Below, in pieces: positions 12,101 through 24,000 of a stretch of 64,000 nt of DNA. Within the stretch, counting starts at the first letter, position 1, and every line of letters begins with the position of its first letter. Source of the stretch: Macrostomum hystrix (taxonomy: Eukaryota > Platyhelminthes > Macrostomidae); the NCBI GenBank assembly GCA_950097015.1, contig CATNEN010000034.1, positions 4,000,001 to 4,064,000 on the forward strand, in the 5' to 3' direction. The notes under the pieces are model-generated. The model saw only the letters and a list, made by a program, of their open reading frames with translations, was not told the origin of the DNA and did no database searches. The translations under genes were made by a program, and so were the position numbers.

Positions 12101-15100
12101 TGGCGGCCAACAGCACCTACTGCCACCTTTGCCGGAGCTGCTGTCAGTAAGTTGTAATACAAAATACTTATTCCGTGTGCTCAAGATCTAGCCTGTACTC
12201 AGACAATGATAGAATATTTTGGTTCCCCTTCAGAGGACGACGTCAGTTGATGGCGCCGACAGGTATACAAGGATGTCGCTGCCGCCTCTTCCGCCTCTGC
12301 CGCAGGTGCGTCCGCGGCCGATTCCACCAACAGCAACTTTGAGAGGACCGGCTGTCAGGTACAAAGCCTGGTGCATTCAGTGCTCAGCTCTGTATGAGTG
12401 TACTCATCCTCATAACCTTCACCTTCATATTTAGCTCGTACTTCTGTAAATTCCTACTACTGTAATTCAACTATACTCACATTCATTAGTGTACTGTACT
12501 CACATTCATTAGTGTACTGTACTCACATTCATAAGTGTACTGTACTCACATTCATAAGTGTACTGTACTCACATTCATAAGTGTACTGTACTCACATTCA
12601 TTAGTGTACTGTACTCACATTAATAAGTGTACTGTACTCACATTCATAAGTGTACTGTACTCACATTCATAAGTGTACTGTACTCACATTCATAAGTGTA
12701 CTGTACTCACATTCATAAGTGTACTGTACTCACATTCATAAGTGTACTGTACTCACATTCATAAGTGTACTGTACTCACATTCATAAGTGTACTGTACTC
12801 ACATTCATAATTGTACTGTACTCACATTCATAAGTGTACTGTACTCACATTCATAAATCTACTGTACTCACCTTTATGAGTCTAGTGTACTCACCTTTAT
12901 GAATCTAGTGTACTAACCTAAAAAATTATTGAAATATGACTCTATTAAATTATTCAAAAGGTAGATTTAGCTACAATGTCTACTTAATTTACGATTAGCT
13001 ATAGTTCTGAAACGGACATACAGATGGCGAGGTAGTGCTAATTCAGTCTTGCGTGCCAGAATCCAGAAGTAAAAGAACATGAAAAAGTCACAGAAAATGG
13101 CTGCAGGTAAGGAGAGTTTCAGCCAGTTCCCATCCCATTTCCTTACTCGTAGCTTTGTCTATACATACATTTGCCCATTTTCTATCGATTTACAACAGCA
13201 AAATCGCATTATTATTCCCACTGAGAGACAGAAGCATTGAGACGGAGTTGAATGAAGTAACTCGGCGGGAATCAAAATTTAAAGCGACAGTAAAAGAGAC
13301 TTAGGATATTTATAGGAATCGATGGGATTTGTTGCCATAAAAGCGAATAATACTCGAAGAAGAAAGTTTTGTTCACAGTTGAGCGCACTTTGTAGCTAAG
13401 CCTGTAGCTCTTATATGTTTGAATCCATCACCCCACAGTAACTGTCGCTGCTTTAATAATATTGTTTTTAAAAACAAAGCAAAACTTAGAGGTGAGAGGG
13501 ACGCGGAGCCAATGAATAGACCGGGCAATGCTCAGGCGTCCTCGACCAGTTTGCCGCCTCTCGCTGGCAGTCGCAGCAAGTCTTACAGAGCCTGGCGTCG
13601 GGCCCAAATTGCTTACAGACTGGCTGGCCGTGGACTACCAAGGATGCCGCCGTCGACGCAGCCGCCACCGCCACCGGCAGCCAAGAGACGTCAGGTGGCG
13701 CCGAAGTCAACGGAAGCCTCCACAAACGTGGAGTCGGAGCCTGATCATCAAGCTGCCAGAGAGGAGTCGCCGCTAGATTATCTGTCGCGCTACTGTATAG
13801 TACACGCGCACCGCTTGCCAGCCTACGAGGCGGCGTTCCGTCGGGCCGTTGCTAAGCAACCGTTTCGTTACGAGCCGTACAGAGAGATTGCGCAGCAGGC
13901 CGAGTCGGCCGCGGCTGCGACGGCTGCGGCGGCGGCCGAAACGGCTTCAAAGATGAATTCCGCATCGTCGGGTCGGCGAACAACTTCAGCCGCATCGTCC
14001 GTCATCGTTACGGAGGGATCAACTTCGGCTCCAGCTGAACGTGACGGCACTTTGGACGTCTCCGTTGAAGAGTTGTACCATAGACAGTTGCAGTGTCGAG
14101 TCGGCGGAGCGCTGTCAGAGGCGCAGCTGATGCGGCTGACCCGCCAACTGCAGATTGGACAGCTTAAAATGTCGCCGAACGATTCGGTGAGGTTTAATAC
14201 TTGGCGCTCAGGTAGGATGCAAACAGGTGGGATATGCACAATGATACCAGGTGGGATATGCACAATGATACCAGGTGGGATAAGCACAATGATACCAGGT
14301 GGGATAAGCACAATGATACCAGGTGGGATATGCACAATGATACCAGGTGCGACAAGCACAATTATACCAGGTGGGATATGCACAATGATACCAAGTGGGT
14401 CGGGGGTCAGTGGCAGAGGGGATAACGCGTTTGCCGCTCGCACCGAGGTCCTTGAGTTCGATTCCGTGGAGAGTCCACATTTATTTCGGGAGCAGCCGCG
14501 GAGAGAAGGCTTGGGGGCTTGTCGTACAATTTACGCCCTTGAACGGCCAACCTCCAAAGCACAGTGAGAGTGTACACTGCCTGACGATGAGAAAGTCAGG
14601 GCAGATGTACACACCTGTGTGAGTGTGTGCCTGCGTACAGTATCTGTGTGCGTGTGTGCTCATGAGTCAGAAAAATGGACGGAATGGCCTGCTCGCTGGC
14701 TGCGCGTCTACTGTCACCAAATGATGTGCCATTGCCCACAGCCCTCCTGTGGGCAATAATTACTATTATTATTACCAAGTGGGTCACTAAAGCCGAGTCC
14801 GAGCCTTCAAAGATCCCACTTTGCGCCGGCAGTTCCGCAGCCCGAGCGAGGCAGAGCTGTCCAAGCAGCGCTTCATTCTCGATCGTCTGCTAGAGCGGCA
14901 GGCCCAGCACCAGGCGGAGGCGGCCGTCCTGGAGTCGGAGCGAGAGCAACTGCTGTCGCGTCTCGCCCTGGCCCGCTACCCAGATCTCCTGACGCCGGCG
15001 TTGGCCGCCGCGGCTGCCGCGGCAGCTTCGGCTAGATCAGCGGGAGGAGGCGCCACTGAAAGAGTCGCATTGGTCGGATTGGCGCACCGCCTGCTGACGC

Positions 15101-18099
15101 CGCGTCAGCTGGCCGCCGTGGAGGCAAATCCGGAGGCTCAGCGTCAGGCAGCCAGGCTTGAGCGCTGCCATCAGCTTGTCGAGCACGTGGACAGCCGGCT
15201 GGCCGAGACTCGCGAACAGATTCGCCGATTGGCAGCCCTGGCCAGCCGAGAGCTTCTCGGGCGTCAAGTGCAACGCCGACTCCGGCTGCAGCAGCGACAG
15301 CGGCGCCAAGGTCGCCTGGACGCCGAAGCCGGCGAGGCGGCTGAAGAGGAAGCCTTGCTCAGGGAGCAGTCGATGATCTATCAGAAGCTGAGGCCGGAAA
15401 TCGATCTGGAGCTGAACGCCGAGCTGCTGGAAGCTGCGCTAAGCGAAGTCAACGGGCACCTGATCAGCAAGCGGGAGCTGCAGTACGTTCACCGGCTGCT
15501 TCGGCTGCCAGGTCGGGGCCCGATCAACTTCCGCCTATTCAGCCTGGTGGCAGCGCTGAGCGAAAAGATTGTGCAGCTGGAGTGAGCGGACTTTGTCCAG
15601 CTTTGTGGGGACGATGGCAAAGCCTTTCTTTGCATCAGCTGCAACTATCGCCCCTTATCCGCCCTTGTCCGCCCTCATCCCTCATTCAGCCTGTTTCTGC
15701 CCATCCATCACGAATTCCGCCCCTATCCGTCCCATCCGCACCCATCCGGCCACATCCTAACGTCTTTATTCAGCCAAACCACCATAGTTTCCAACCAGTG
15801 ACCAAGTAAGATAAAAAACTACAAAATAAAGTTCAGGTCCCTTCCGTACTACTCTTGGTTACTTTAGTAAGTAGAAATTTATCAAACATTTAGCAACTTT
15901 AAAATATTTCAAATTTCTTTCATTAAAGACCGATTCTTCGCAAGCTAATCAACAAGCTGGACTTCGAGGCACTCGACTTTAAGTTCGACCGCTGCCGCGA
16001 CCTGTTCCGCCTGCTGGAGTCGACGAGCGAGGCGCCTCCTGGCTGCGTATCGGTGGAGGCTCTGGCGGTGGAGCTGCTGGCCGGAAATCTCACTGATGAG
16101 CACGTTGGCGCGGTGAGGGAATGAGCAGAAGTTAAGCAAATAATTTATAGATGCCTTACCTGAAATGACAAGGCGGCGTCTTCCTCACCCAGAACAGTAG
16201 GTCTACTTCCCACTGACCCAGATGAGTAGGTCTACTTCCCACTGAGCCAGATGAGTAGGTCTACTTCCCACTGAGCCAGATGAGTAGGTCTACTTCCCAC
16301 TGAGCCAGATGAGTAGGTCTACTTCCCACTGACCCAGATGAGTAGGTCTACTTCCCACTGACCCAGATGAGTAGGTCTACTTCCCACTGAGCCAGATGAG
16401 TAGGTCTACTTCCCACTGACCCAGATGAGTAGGTCTACTTCCCACTGACCCAGATGAGTAGGTCTATTTCCCACTGACCCAGATGAGTAGGTCTACTTCC
16501 CACTGACCCAGATGAGTAGGTCTACTTCCCACTGACCCAGATGAGTAGGTCTACTTTCCACTGACCCAGATGAGTAGGTCTACTTCCCACTGACCCAGAT
16601 GAGTAGGTCTACTTCCCACTGAGCCAGATGAGTAGGTCTACTTCCCACTGACCCAGATGAGTAGGTCTACTTCCCACTGAGCCAGATGAGTAGGTCTACT
16701 TCCCACTGAGCCAGATGAGTAGGTCTACTTCCCACTGACCCAGATGAGTAGGTCTACTTCCCACTGAGCCAGATGAGTAGGTCTACTTCCCACTGAGCCA
16801 GATGAGTAGGTCTACTTCCCACTGAGCCAGATGTGTAGGTCTACTTCCCACTGAGCCAGATGAGTAGGTCTACTTCCCACTGACCCAGATGAGTAGGTCT
16901 ACTTCCCACTGAGCCAGATGAGTAGGTCTACTTCCCACTGACCCAGATGAGTAGGTCTACTTCCCACTGACCCAGATGAGTAGGTCTACTTCCCACTGAG
17001 CCAGATGAGTAGGTCTACTTCCCACTGACCCAGATGAGTAGGTCTACTTCCCACTGAGCCAGATGAGTAGGTCTACTTCCCACTGAGCCAGATGAGTAGG
17101 TCTACTTCCCACTGAGCCAGATGAGTAGGTCTACTTCCCACTGACCCAGATGAGTAGGTCTACTTCCCACTGACCCAGATGAGTAGGTCTACTTCCCACT
17201 GAGCCAGATGAGTAGGTCTACTTCCCACTGACCCAGATGAGTAGGTCTACTTCCCACTGAGCCAGATGAGTAGGTCTACTTCCCACTGAGCCAGATGAGT
17301 AGGTCTACTTCCCACTGACCCAGATGAGTAGGTCTACTTCCCACTGAGCCAGATGAGTAGGTCTACTTCCCACTGAGCCAGATGAGTAGGTCTACTTCCC
17401 ACTGAGCCAGATGTGTAGGTCTACTTCCCACTGAGCCAGATGAGTAGGTCTACTTCCCACTGACCCAGATGAGTAGGTCTACTTCCCACTGAGCCAGATG
17501 AGTAGGTCTACTTCCCACTGACCCAGATGAGTAGGTCTACTTCCCACTGACCCAGATGAGTAGGTCTACTTCCCACTGAGCCAGATGAGTAGGTCTACTT
17601 CCCACTGAGCCAGATGAGTAGGTCTACTTCCCACTGACCCAGATGAGTAGGTCTACTTCCCACTGAGCCAGATGAGTAGGTCTACTTCCCACTGACCCAG
17701 ATGAGTAGGTCTACTTCCCACTGACCCAGATGAGTAGGTCTACTTCCCACTGAGCCAGATGAGTAGGTCTACTTCCCACTGAGCCAGATGAGTAGGTCTA
17801 CTTCCCACTGAGCCAGATGAGTAGGTCTACTTCCCACTGACCCAGATGAGTAGGTCTACTTCCCACTGACCCAGATGAGCAGGTCTACTTCCCTTAATAT
17901 TTTTCCTACTTCCTAACTATATTTGAAAAAAGACCTTTCAAACCAGTCTCAAACCCGAACTAAACAGGCCATCCGCAAGCTGACGCGCGACAGAAAGGGC
18001 TACATTGATTTCCTGGAATTTCTCACCTACGTGCCGCTTTTCCTGGAAATCCACCAGCGCATTGTGGCCGACCCGCTTGGCAACGGCACCCAGTGGTGA
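6103..18099 (+). CDS. Unrecognised 1183-aa coiled-coil protein with EF-hand-like C-terminus, 12 exons
   Basis: Exons: 6103-6412, 8462-8626, 10075-10241, 10298-10467, 10549-10601, 10940-11626, 12034-12146, 12234-12358, 13490-14186, 14833-15581, 15929-16112, 17968-18099 (TGA). All eleven junctions keep one frame, which is strong support. The N-terminus is acidic with Tyr/Asp runs; exon 4 has a Gln run; exon 6 (residues 290-517) is Ser-rich with two Ser-Pro repeat blocks (about 387-413 and 439-478). Exon 9 has an Ala run. Exon 10 (830-1078) is a long Arg/Gln/Glu coiled coil. The tail holds degenerate EF-hand-like loops ([10 protein letters not shown] in exon 10; [14 protein letters not shown] in exon 12, Glu kept at position 12). 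The donor after exon 6 (gtgcga) is weak, and the start could lie upstream. I do not recognise the family; a cytoskeletal or ciliary role is only a guess from the coiled coil plus EF-hand layout. Confidence 0.72.
6430..7010. repeat. 31-bp minisatellite, about 18 copies
   Basis: The core is gatctgggagattatgggat. Two unit types (aaatgagg and ttagtgacag variants) partly alternate. It begins about 20-30 nt after the exon 1 donor of the 1183-aa gene (gtaagg at 6413) and decays after 6990. Confidence 0.93.
7700..8335. repeat. 32-bp minisatellite, about 19-20 copies
   Basis: The core is accaattagaatactggacc, with point variants (gactg/gattg, actgg/gtgg). It is the second, unrelated array in the same intron of the 1183-aa gene and ends about 130 bp before the exon 2 acceptor at 8461. 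Confidence 0.94.
8701..9049 (+). mobile_element. SINE-A copy 2, near full length
   Basis: The tRNA-like head has an A-box-like tggcagagcgg and a B-box-like gagctcgattcc. A body of about 270 bp shared with the other copies follows, then a short actaatacta tail. It lies in intron 2 of the 1183-aa gene. No clear target-site duplication is seen. The minus-strand ORF over it is the SINE itself, because the same peptide recurs in copy 3. Confidence 0.88.
9648..10035. repeat. 33-bp minisatellite, about 12 copies
   Basis: The core is ccatccaaactggccatcc with a recurring agacgtcacc. The last copies are degenerate. It ends about 40 bp before the exon 3 acceptor of the 1183-aa gene (10074). Each unit carries a GACGTC palindrome, which resembles a CRE half-site. 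Confidence 0.93.
10705..10778 (-). mobile_element. tRNA-like sequence (SINE head or tRNA pseudogene)
   Basis: On the minus strand the segment has an A-box-like tagaccactggtgg and a near-perfect B box ggttcgaatc about 30 nt later. I could not fold a complete cloverleaf with proper acceptor pairing, and the head differs from those of SINE-A and SINE-B. It lies in intron 5 of the 1183-aa gene. It is most likely a SINE fragment or a tRNA pseudogene. Confidence 0.5.
11229..11506 (+). repeat. Coding Ser-Pro hexamer repeat, two blocks
   Basis: Inside exon 6 of the 1183-aa gene. Block 1 (about 11233-11312) largely alternates ccctcg and ccctca, a 12-bp period; block 2 (about 11388-11506) is nearly pure ccctcg. 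Both encode Ser-Pro dipeptides, with the non-repetitive spacer 11313-11387 between them. The minus strand reads as Glu-Gly or Arg-Ala/Arg-Gly runs, which I treat as shadows. Confidence 0.9.
12470..12910. repeat. 23-bp minisatellite, about 19 copies
   Basis: The core is gtgtactgtactcacattca followed by taa or tta. It starts about 110 nt after the exon 8 donor of the 1183-aa gene and becomes degenerate after 12850. Confidence 0.94.
14222..14400. repeat. 24-bp minisatellite, about 7-8 copies
   Basis: The core is ggtgggatatgcacaatgat. It starts about 30-35 nt after the exon 9 donor of the 1183-aa gene (gtgagg at 14187). A SINE-A copy inserted at its right-hand end. Confidence 0.93.
14402..14772 (+). 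mobile_element. SINE-A copy 3 with 13-bp target-site duplication
   Basis: Full-length element: A box tggcagaggg, B box gagttcgattcc, the shared body, and an attattatt-type tail. It is flanked by a perfect direct repeat TACCAAGTGGGTC at 14389-14401 and 14773-14785. The left copy is the last unit of the 24-bp minisatellite, so the SINE entered an existing array. A perfect duplication implies target-primed insertion that is fairly young. It lies in intron 9 of the 1183-aa gene. Confidence 0.93.
16193..17890. repeat. 29-bp minisatellite, about 58 copies, with 580-bp higher-order period
   Basis: The core is atgagtaggtctacttccca, with two unit types that differ at gagccag versus gacccag. A rare atgtgtagg variant occurs at 16831 and 17411, exactly 580 bp (20 units) apart, and the order of unit types before both positions matches over at least eight units. 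It nearly fills the last intron of the 1183-aa gene. Confidence 0.96.
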
Positions 18100-18295
18100 A
18101 TCGCAAGATTTTTTTAACAGACAAAATTTAATATCTATCAATGCAGTCAAAACCTTTAATAGTGACGCATTCAGAAATATACAGACAAACCGACAATGAA
18201 TTTTATTATGGGAATGATAGAACGACTATCATGTATTTATTTTATTTAAAACAACTCGATTATTATATTCTATCATACAAACTCTGTCCTTCACT

Positions 18296-19686
18296 CTTCT
18301 ACCCTTCTTCCTCTCATCCCACCCCTTCTCTTCCTCTCATCCCACCCCTTCTCTTCCTCTCATCCCACTCCTTCTCTTCCTCTCATCCCACCCCTTCTCT
18401 TCCTCTCATCCCACTCCTTCTCTTCCACTCATCCCACCCCTTCTCTTCCTCTCATCCCACTCCTTCTCTTCCTCTCATCCCACTCCTTCTCTTCCTCTCA
18501 TCCCACCCCTTCTCTTCCTCTCATCCCACTCCTTCTCTTCCTCTCATCCCACCCCTTCTCTTCCTCTCATCCCACCCCTTCTCTTCCTCTCATCCTACTC
18601 CTTCTCTTCCTCTCATCCCACCCCTTCTCTTCCTCTCATCCCACTCCTTCTCTTCCTCTCATCCCACCCCTTCTCTTCCTCTCATCCCACTCCTTCTCTT
18701 CCTCTCATCCCACTCCTTCTCTTCCTCTCATCCCACTCCTTCTCTTCCTCTCATCCCACTCCTTCTCTTCCACTCATCCCACCCCTTCTCTTCCTCTCAT
18801 CCCACTCCTTCTCTTCCACTCATCCCACCCCTTCTCTTCCTCTCATCCCACCCCTTCTCTTCCTCTCATCCCACTCCTTCTCTTCCTCTCATCCCACCCC
18901 TTCTCTTCCTCTCATCCCACCCCTTCTCTTCCTCTCATCCCACTTCTTCTCTTCCTCTCATCCCACTCCTTCTCTTCCTCTCATCCCACCCCTTCTCTTC
19001 CTCTCATCCCACTCCTTCTCTTCCTCTCATCCCACCCCTTCTCTTCCTCTCATCCCACCCCTTCTCTTCCTCTCATCCCACTCCTTCTCTTCCTCTCATC
19101 CCACTTCTTCTCTTCCTCTTATCCCACTCCTTCTCTTCCTCTCATCCCACTCCTTCTCTTCCTCTCATCCCACCCCTTCTCTTCCTCTCATCCCACTCCT
19201 TCTCTTCCTCTCATCCCACCCCTTCTCTTCCTCTCATCCCACTCCTTCTCTTCCTCTCATCCCACTCCTTCTCTTCCTCTCATCCCACCCCTTCTCTTCC
19301 TCTCATCCCACCCCTTCTCTTCCTCTCATCCCACTCCTTCTCTTCCTCTCATCCCACCCCTTCTCTTCCTCTCATCCCACTCCTTCTCTTCCTCTCATCC
19401 CACCCCTTCTCTTCCTCTCATCCCACTCCTTCTCTTCCTCTCATCCCACCCCTTCTCTTCCTCTCATCCCACTCCTTCTCTTCCTCTCATCCCACTCCTT
19501 CTCTTCCTCTCATCCCACCCCTTCTCTTCCTCTCATCCCACCCCTTCTCTTCCTCTCATCCCACTTCTTCTCTTCCTCTTATCCCACTCCTTCTCTTCCT
19601 CTCATCCCACTCCTTCTCTTCCTCTCATCCCACCCCTTCTCTTCCTCTCATCCCACTCCTTCTCTTCCTCTCATCCCACCCCTTCA
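18296..19686. repeat. 23-bp pyrimidine minisatellite, about 60 copies
   Basis: The core is ttcctctcatcccaccccttc, with ccactcc, ccacttc and ccatcat variants. It starts about 200 bp after the stop of the 1183-aa gene. The plus strand is nearly pure pyrimidine, so triplex or H-DNA formation is possible. The long plus-strand ORF (a 23-aa repeat) arises because three 23-bp units are in phase; it is not a gene. Confidence 0.96.
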
Positions 19687-19689
19687 CTG

Positions 19690-21016
19690 CTGCATAACTT
19701 ATCGCGTATTCCAATGTTTATGCACAAAAATGCAAATTTCGCAGCACGTCGCTACTCAGACTGTGGGAAACTGTAGGTTTGGATTGCACCAAAAAGGCAT
19801 TTAAACTTGAAAACATTCAGAACTTGTTTTAGTTTTATCCTTTAACTAAAAACTGTTAGGCACAATAATTCCACTAGAAAATGTTAGATACAATATAACC
19901 TAAACTTACACCTATAACCTATAACCTAAGACAAGTTGATAACCCAACGTGCAACAGAAACGCGAGAATTGTAAGTATTGACAAAAAACGGAGCTAAACT
20001 AGAAACTCAATATACTTGTAGTTTTGAGATAAGTTTTGCAACTGACAGAAGATTAAACTGGCTTGACTGGCAAGTCGGTGAAACACTGGCAGCTATTTGT
20101 TTTATTTTTTAAATCTTGTCCACAGATTGCCACTGTGGCATTGGCTGCAATAGGCTAGGGTACTAAAGAGTGCACTTCTCAGGGCATTGTGCTTCAACTG
20201 ATTCGCTTTGTAAAAATAGTTCGAAGTCCGATAAGAACACTCAAAAAGCTTGTCTGTGAGTTCAGTTTTTTGAAACATGCAATTTTTCTAGTCGCGAATA
20301 AACACATTTAGATGACTAGCGGTCACGCCGCTGCAAGTTGAGTCGAATATGCGAGGAACGGAGACTGAAATGAAAACTGATGAAAGAGTCAGGGAGAATA
20401 AGAAGCAGATTGAGGATGAGGGTGAGAGAGAGCAGGCGAGTGGAGAGAGAAGGAGAGAAGGAGAGAATGAGAGAAGGACAGAGGGAGAGAAGGAGAGAGG
20501 TGAAAGAGAGGGAGAGGAAAGAGGGTGAGAGGTGGAGAGGTAGATAGAGAGGGACGGAATAGAGGGAAGGAGAGGGAAGGAGAGGGAAGGAGGAAGGTAG
20601 TGTAGAAGTAGGAAGGGAATTGGCCTCACAATATGATAGAACACAAGCAAAACAAAAATACTAATAATTCTAGCAGAACCTGGATGAGTTGAAAGCCGAA
20701 CAGAACGGGCACACTGCAGGATCGCGACTTTAGCAAGTTGCACAGTTTAGCAGAGTCAAGCTAATAACAGAGGTGTCGGCAAATAAAAGTGCCAATCAAT
20801 CGAGGGCGGGATGTTTCAGCTTGCTAAATCTATTAGATGGTATGAATGACTGTATGGTTCGAAAACGCATCAAGACCACAAAACGGTAATATTAATAATG
20901 TTTCCTTTAATATAAAAACGTATATTGTTATGCACTAATGAAGATAACAAAATAGGAAATGTCTACGATGAGACAGACTAAATGTGAATTGTTAATGACG
21001 ATGCGTAGTTGTGCAA
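19690..21016. other. Convergent spacer with GA-rich tract
   Basis: Lies between the ends of the 1183-aa gene (+) and the membrane-protein gene (-). About 20390-20600 is a degenerate purine-rich tract (gagagagaaggagag). The rest is single-copy and AT-rich. I see no exon or RNA gene. Confidence 0.5.
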
Positions 21017-24000
21017 CTAGACTCGATCCAGGGTGTCAGTGCTCTGGTCCATGTACTTCATTGCGGCGGAGTCGTACCATTTTCTAGGCACGGCCTGTCC
21101 TAAAACCAAGTAGTTAAATGGAATTATGGTGGGCCATAATATTTTGAATTTATCTACCTGTTACCTATAATATTTGGAATGAAACATTTATAATGAGGTG
21201 GGTGTCACTGGAGTGAAATGGGTGTCACTGGAGTGAGGTGGGTGTCACTGGAGTGAGGTGGGTGTCACTGGAGTGAGGTGGGTGTCACTGGAGTGAGGTG
21301 GGTGTCACTGGAGTGAGATGGGTGTCACTGGAGTGAGGTGGGTGTCACTGGAGTGAGGTGGGTGTCACTGGATTGCGGTGGGTGTCGCTAAATTGAGATG
21401 GGTGAACTCGGAAAGAAGTGGGCGTTATTTAGGATTTTTTGAACCATAATATCTTTAATTTATATTATACTATCTTCTAATTAATATATACTTTGAATTA
21501 TGAGAGCTCTGCTGCTTAAAAATATTTATTACTTCTTCATTAAGTGCAATACAGTACGTTTCTTTCTGTTAGCACGTAAACATGCTGTCAATTTATTATC
21601 TGCCTAGCATAGACAGTATGTACTCGTGTTGCAAATGTGCTGATAAAATCGTGGGAGGTTGGTACCACTGGAGTGAGGTGGATGTCGCTGGAATGAGGTG
21701 GGTGTCGCTGAAATGAGGTAGGTGCCACTGGAGTGAGGTGGGTGCCACTGGAGTAGGTGGGTGTCGCTGGAATGAGGTGGGTGTCGCTGGAGTGAGGTGG
21801 GTGAATTTGGAACGAAGTTTTTAAGTGAGGATGGTGCTTCAGAGTGAGCTAGGTGTTTTCGAGTAGAAGGGAATTGAAACACGCGCTCACTAGGTTTCGT
21901 CGCTCGAGGCCCGCTGACCAGACCCCCGGGGCCGCCGCCGCCGCCACCGCCGCCGCCGCCGCCATCTGGGACGCTCTGAACCCCACCGTTGGTCTTCACT
22001 GGAGTGATCAGTGCCTCGTTCGCTGACAAGTCAGGCTGTTTGCTTCCTCCCTGCAGACAAACAATCAGAAAGTGAAATTAAAAAGCTTTGCTTCCAAGCA
22101 CATGCATTCTATAAAAATAAGTGCATTATTAGCAAATGTAACCAAATATTTTGGTCTGGCCTCCCGCTGTCACTAGTTGCTTGTTAGTTGGCCTTCTGTA
22201 GGTATAATGTTTCTAACAAACAGGTTAAATAGAACAGGTGGGAACCCAAGCGTTGCCTAGCAGGTGGGTACAAAATTATTTAGACAATTATTTATTTCTA
22301 AACCCAGCTGAGCAAAAGCAAAGGAAAGGCGAAGGCAATGGCCCTGAACTCATAAGAAGAAGAGAGTGCTTCCATGCAGACGAATTATATTCTTGGCCAG
22401 GTATAATGCTCTAATTGCTTCTTACGTAACTTAAAAGTTTTGTGCAAAGTTTGAGTTTGTTTATGTCAGCGTCCAAGATATTTTGTTACGCCAGTTCAAG
22501 CATAAAAATTACCAACTGAAGGTAATTAACCAGTGACTAAAGTGCGTCATTTACCTCATTAAACTTTACTTTCGCAACCACCACTCAACCAGGCCTATCT
22601 TATATTTTAACTGAATTCCTTTTACCTCTTTCTCCTCCTCCCTATTCTGTCCTTCCTCCCCTCCTTCTGTCCTTCCTCCCCTCCTTCTGTCCTTCCTCCC
22701 CTCCTTCTGTCCTTCCTCCACTCCTTCTGTCCTTCCTCCACTCCTTCTGTCCTTCCTCCAACCCTTCTGTCCTTCCTCCACTCCTTTTGTCCTTCCTCCA
22801 CTCCTTCTGTCCTTCCTCCAATCCTTCTGTCTTTCCTCCACTCCTTCTGTCCTTCCTCCAATCCTTCTGTCCTTCCTCCAATCCTTCTGTCCTTCCTCCA
22901 CTCCTTCTGTCCTTCCTCCAATCCTTCTGTCTTTCCTCCACTCCTTCTGTCCTTCCTCCAATCCTTCTGTCCTTCCTCCAATCCTTCTGTCCTTCCTCCA
23001 ATCCTTCTGTCCTTCCTCCACTCCTTCTGTCCTTCCTCCAACCCTTCTGTCCTTCCTCCACTCCTTTTGTCCTTCCTCCACTCCTTCTGTTCTTCCTCCC
23101 CTCCTTCTGTCCTTCCTCCCCTCCTTCTGTCCTTCCTCCACTCCTTCTGTCATTCCTCCACTCCTTCTGTCCTTCCTCCACTCCTTCTGTCCTTCCTCCA
23201 CTCCTTCTGTCCTTCCTCCACTCCTTCTGTCCTTCCTCCACTCCTTCTGTCCTTCCTCCACTCCTTCTGTCCTTCCTCCACTCCTTCTGTCATTCCTCCA
23301 CTCCTTCTGTCCTTCTACCCCCTACTTCTCTAATCACTTACTCTACTTCTCTCTTTTATCCTCCCTGCTCATTGTTATCCCCCTATTTATTCCATTCATT
23401 TTCTATTTTTCCTGTACCTTCCGTACTCGAAGCAAGTGAGCCCCTCCACACAGAATCCTAATCTGATCGATTGGAAAAATTGGCTAGTTGCTGGGCCATA
23501 GCCGTTACCCGGATAATCTTGCAGATTATTTACCCAAAGCTAAGTCCATCTCAACAGCTACAACCAGGACTAGCTCCAATAAATCGTTTGTTGCTAACAT
23601 TTTCATAACACTTGCTCTGAACCCGAATTCCCCGAGCCTCACAGGGCTAACAAATCTCCTTATATTTAGGCAAACACAAGTAGGGCAGTCAAAAAGACAG
23701 TCAATTCCTTAAAAACTGCATACTTTATTGATCAACGAAATCCTGTCCAACACAACAGTAGTTTTTTAAGTTTTTATAGATTCGCTCAGACAGCAATCCC
23801 AGCACTACTGTCACGGCCAGTTTCACACTACTGTCACTCCCAGTTTCACACTACTGTGACTCCCAGTTTCACACTACTGTCACTCCCAGTTTCACACTAC
23901 TGTCACTCCAGTTTCACACTGCCGTCACTCCCAGTTTCTCACTGCTGTCACTCCCACTTTCAAACTACTGCCTCTCCCAGCTTCACACTGCTGTCACTCC

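Noticed and set aside
13419-14567. Reading exon 9 of the 1183-aa gene through to 14567
   Set aside because: The open frame continues into a minisatellite and a SINE. The gtgagg donor at 14187 joined to 14833 restores the coiled-coil frame.
18141-19697. Plus-strand 518-aa repeat ORF
   Set aside because: Three 23-bp units make a 69-nt period without a stop; this is a minisatellite, not a gene.
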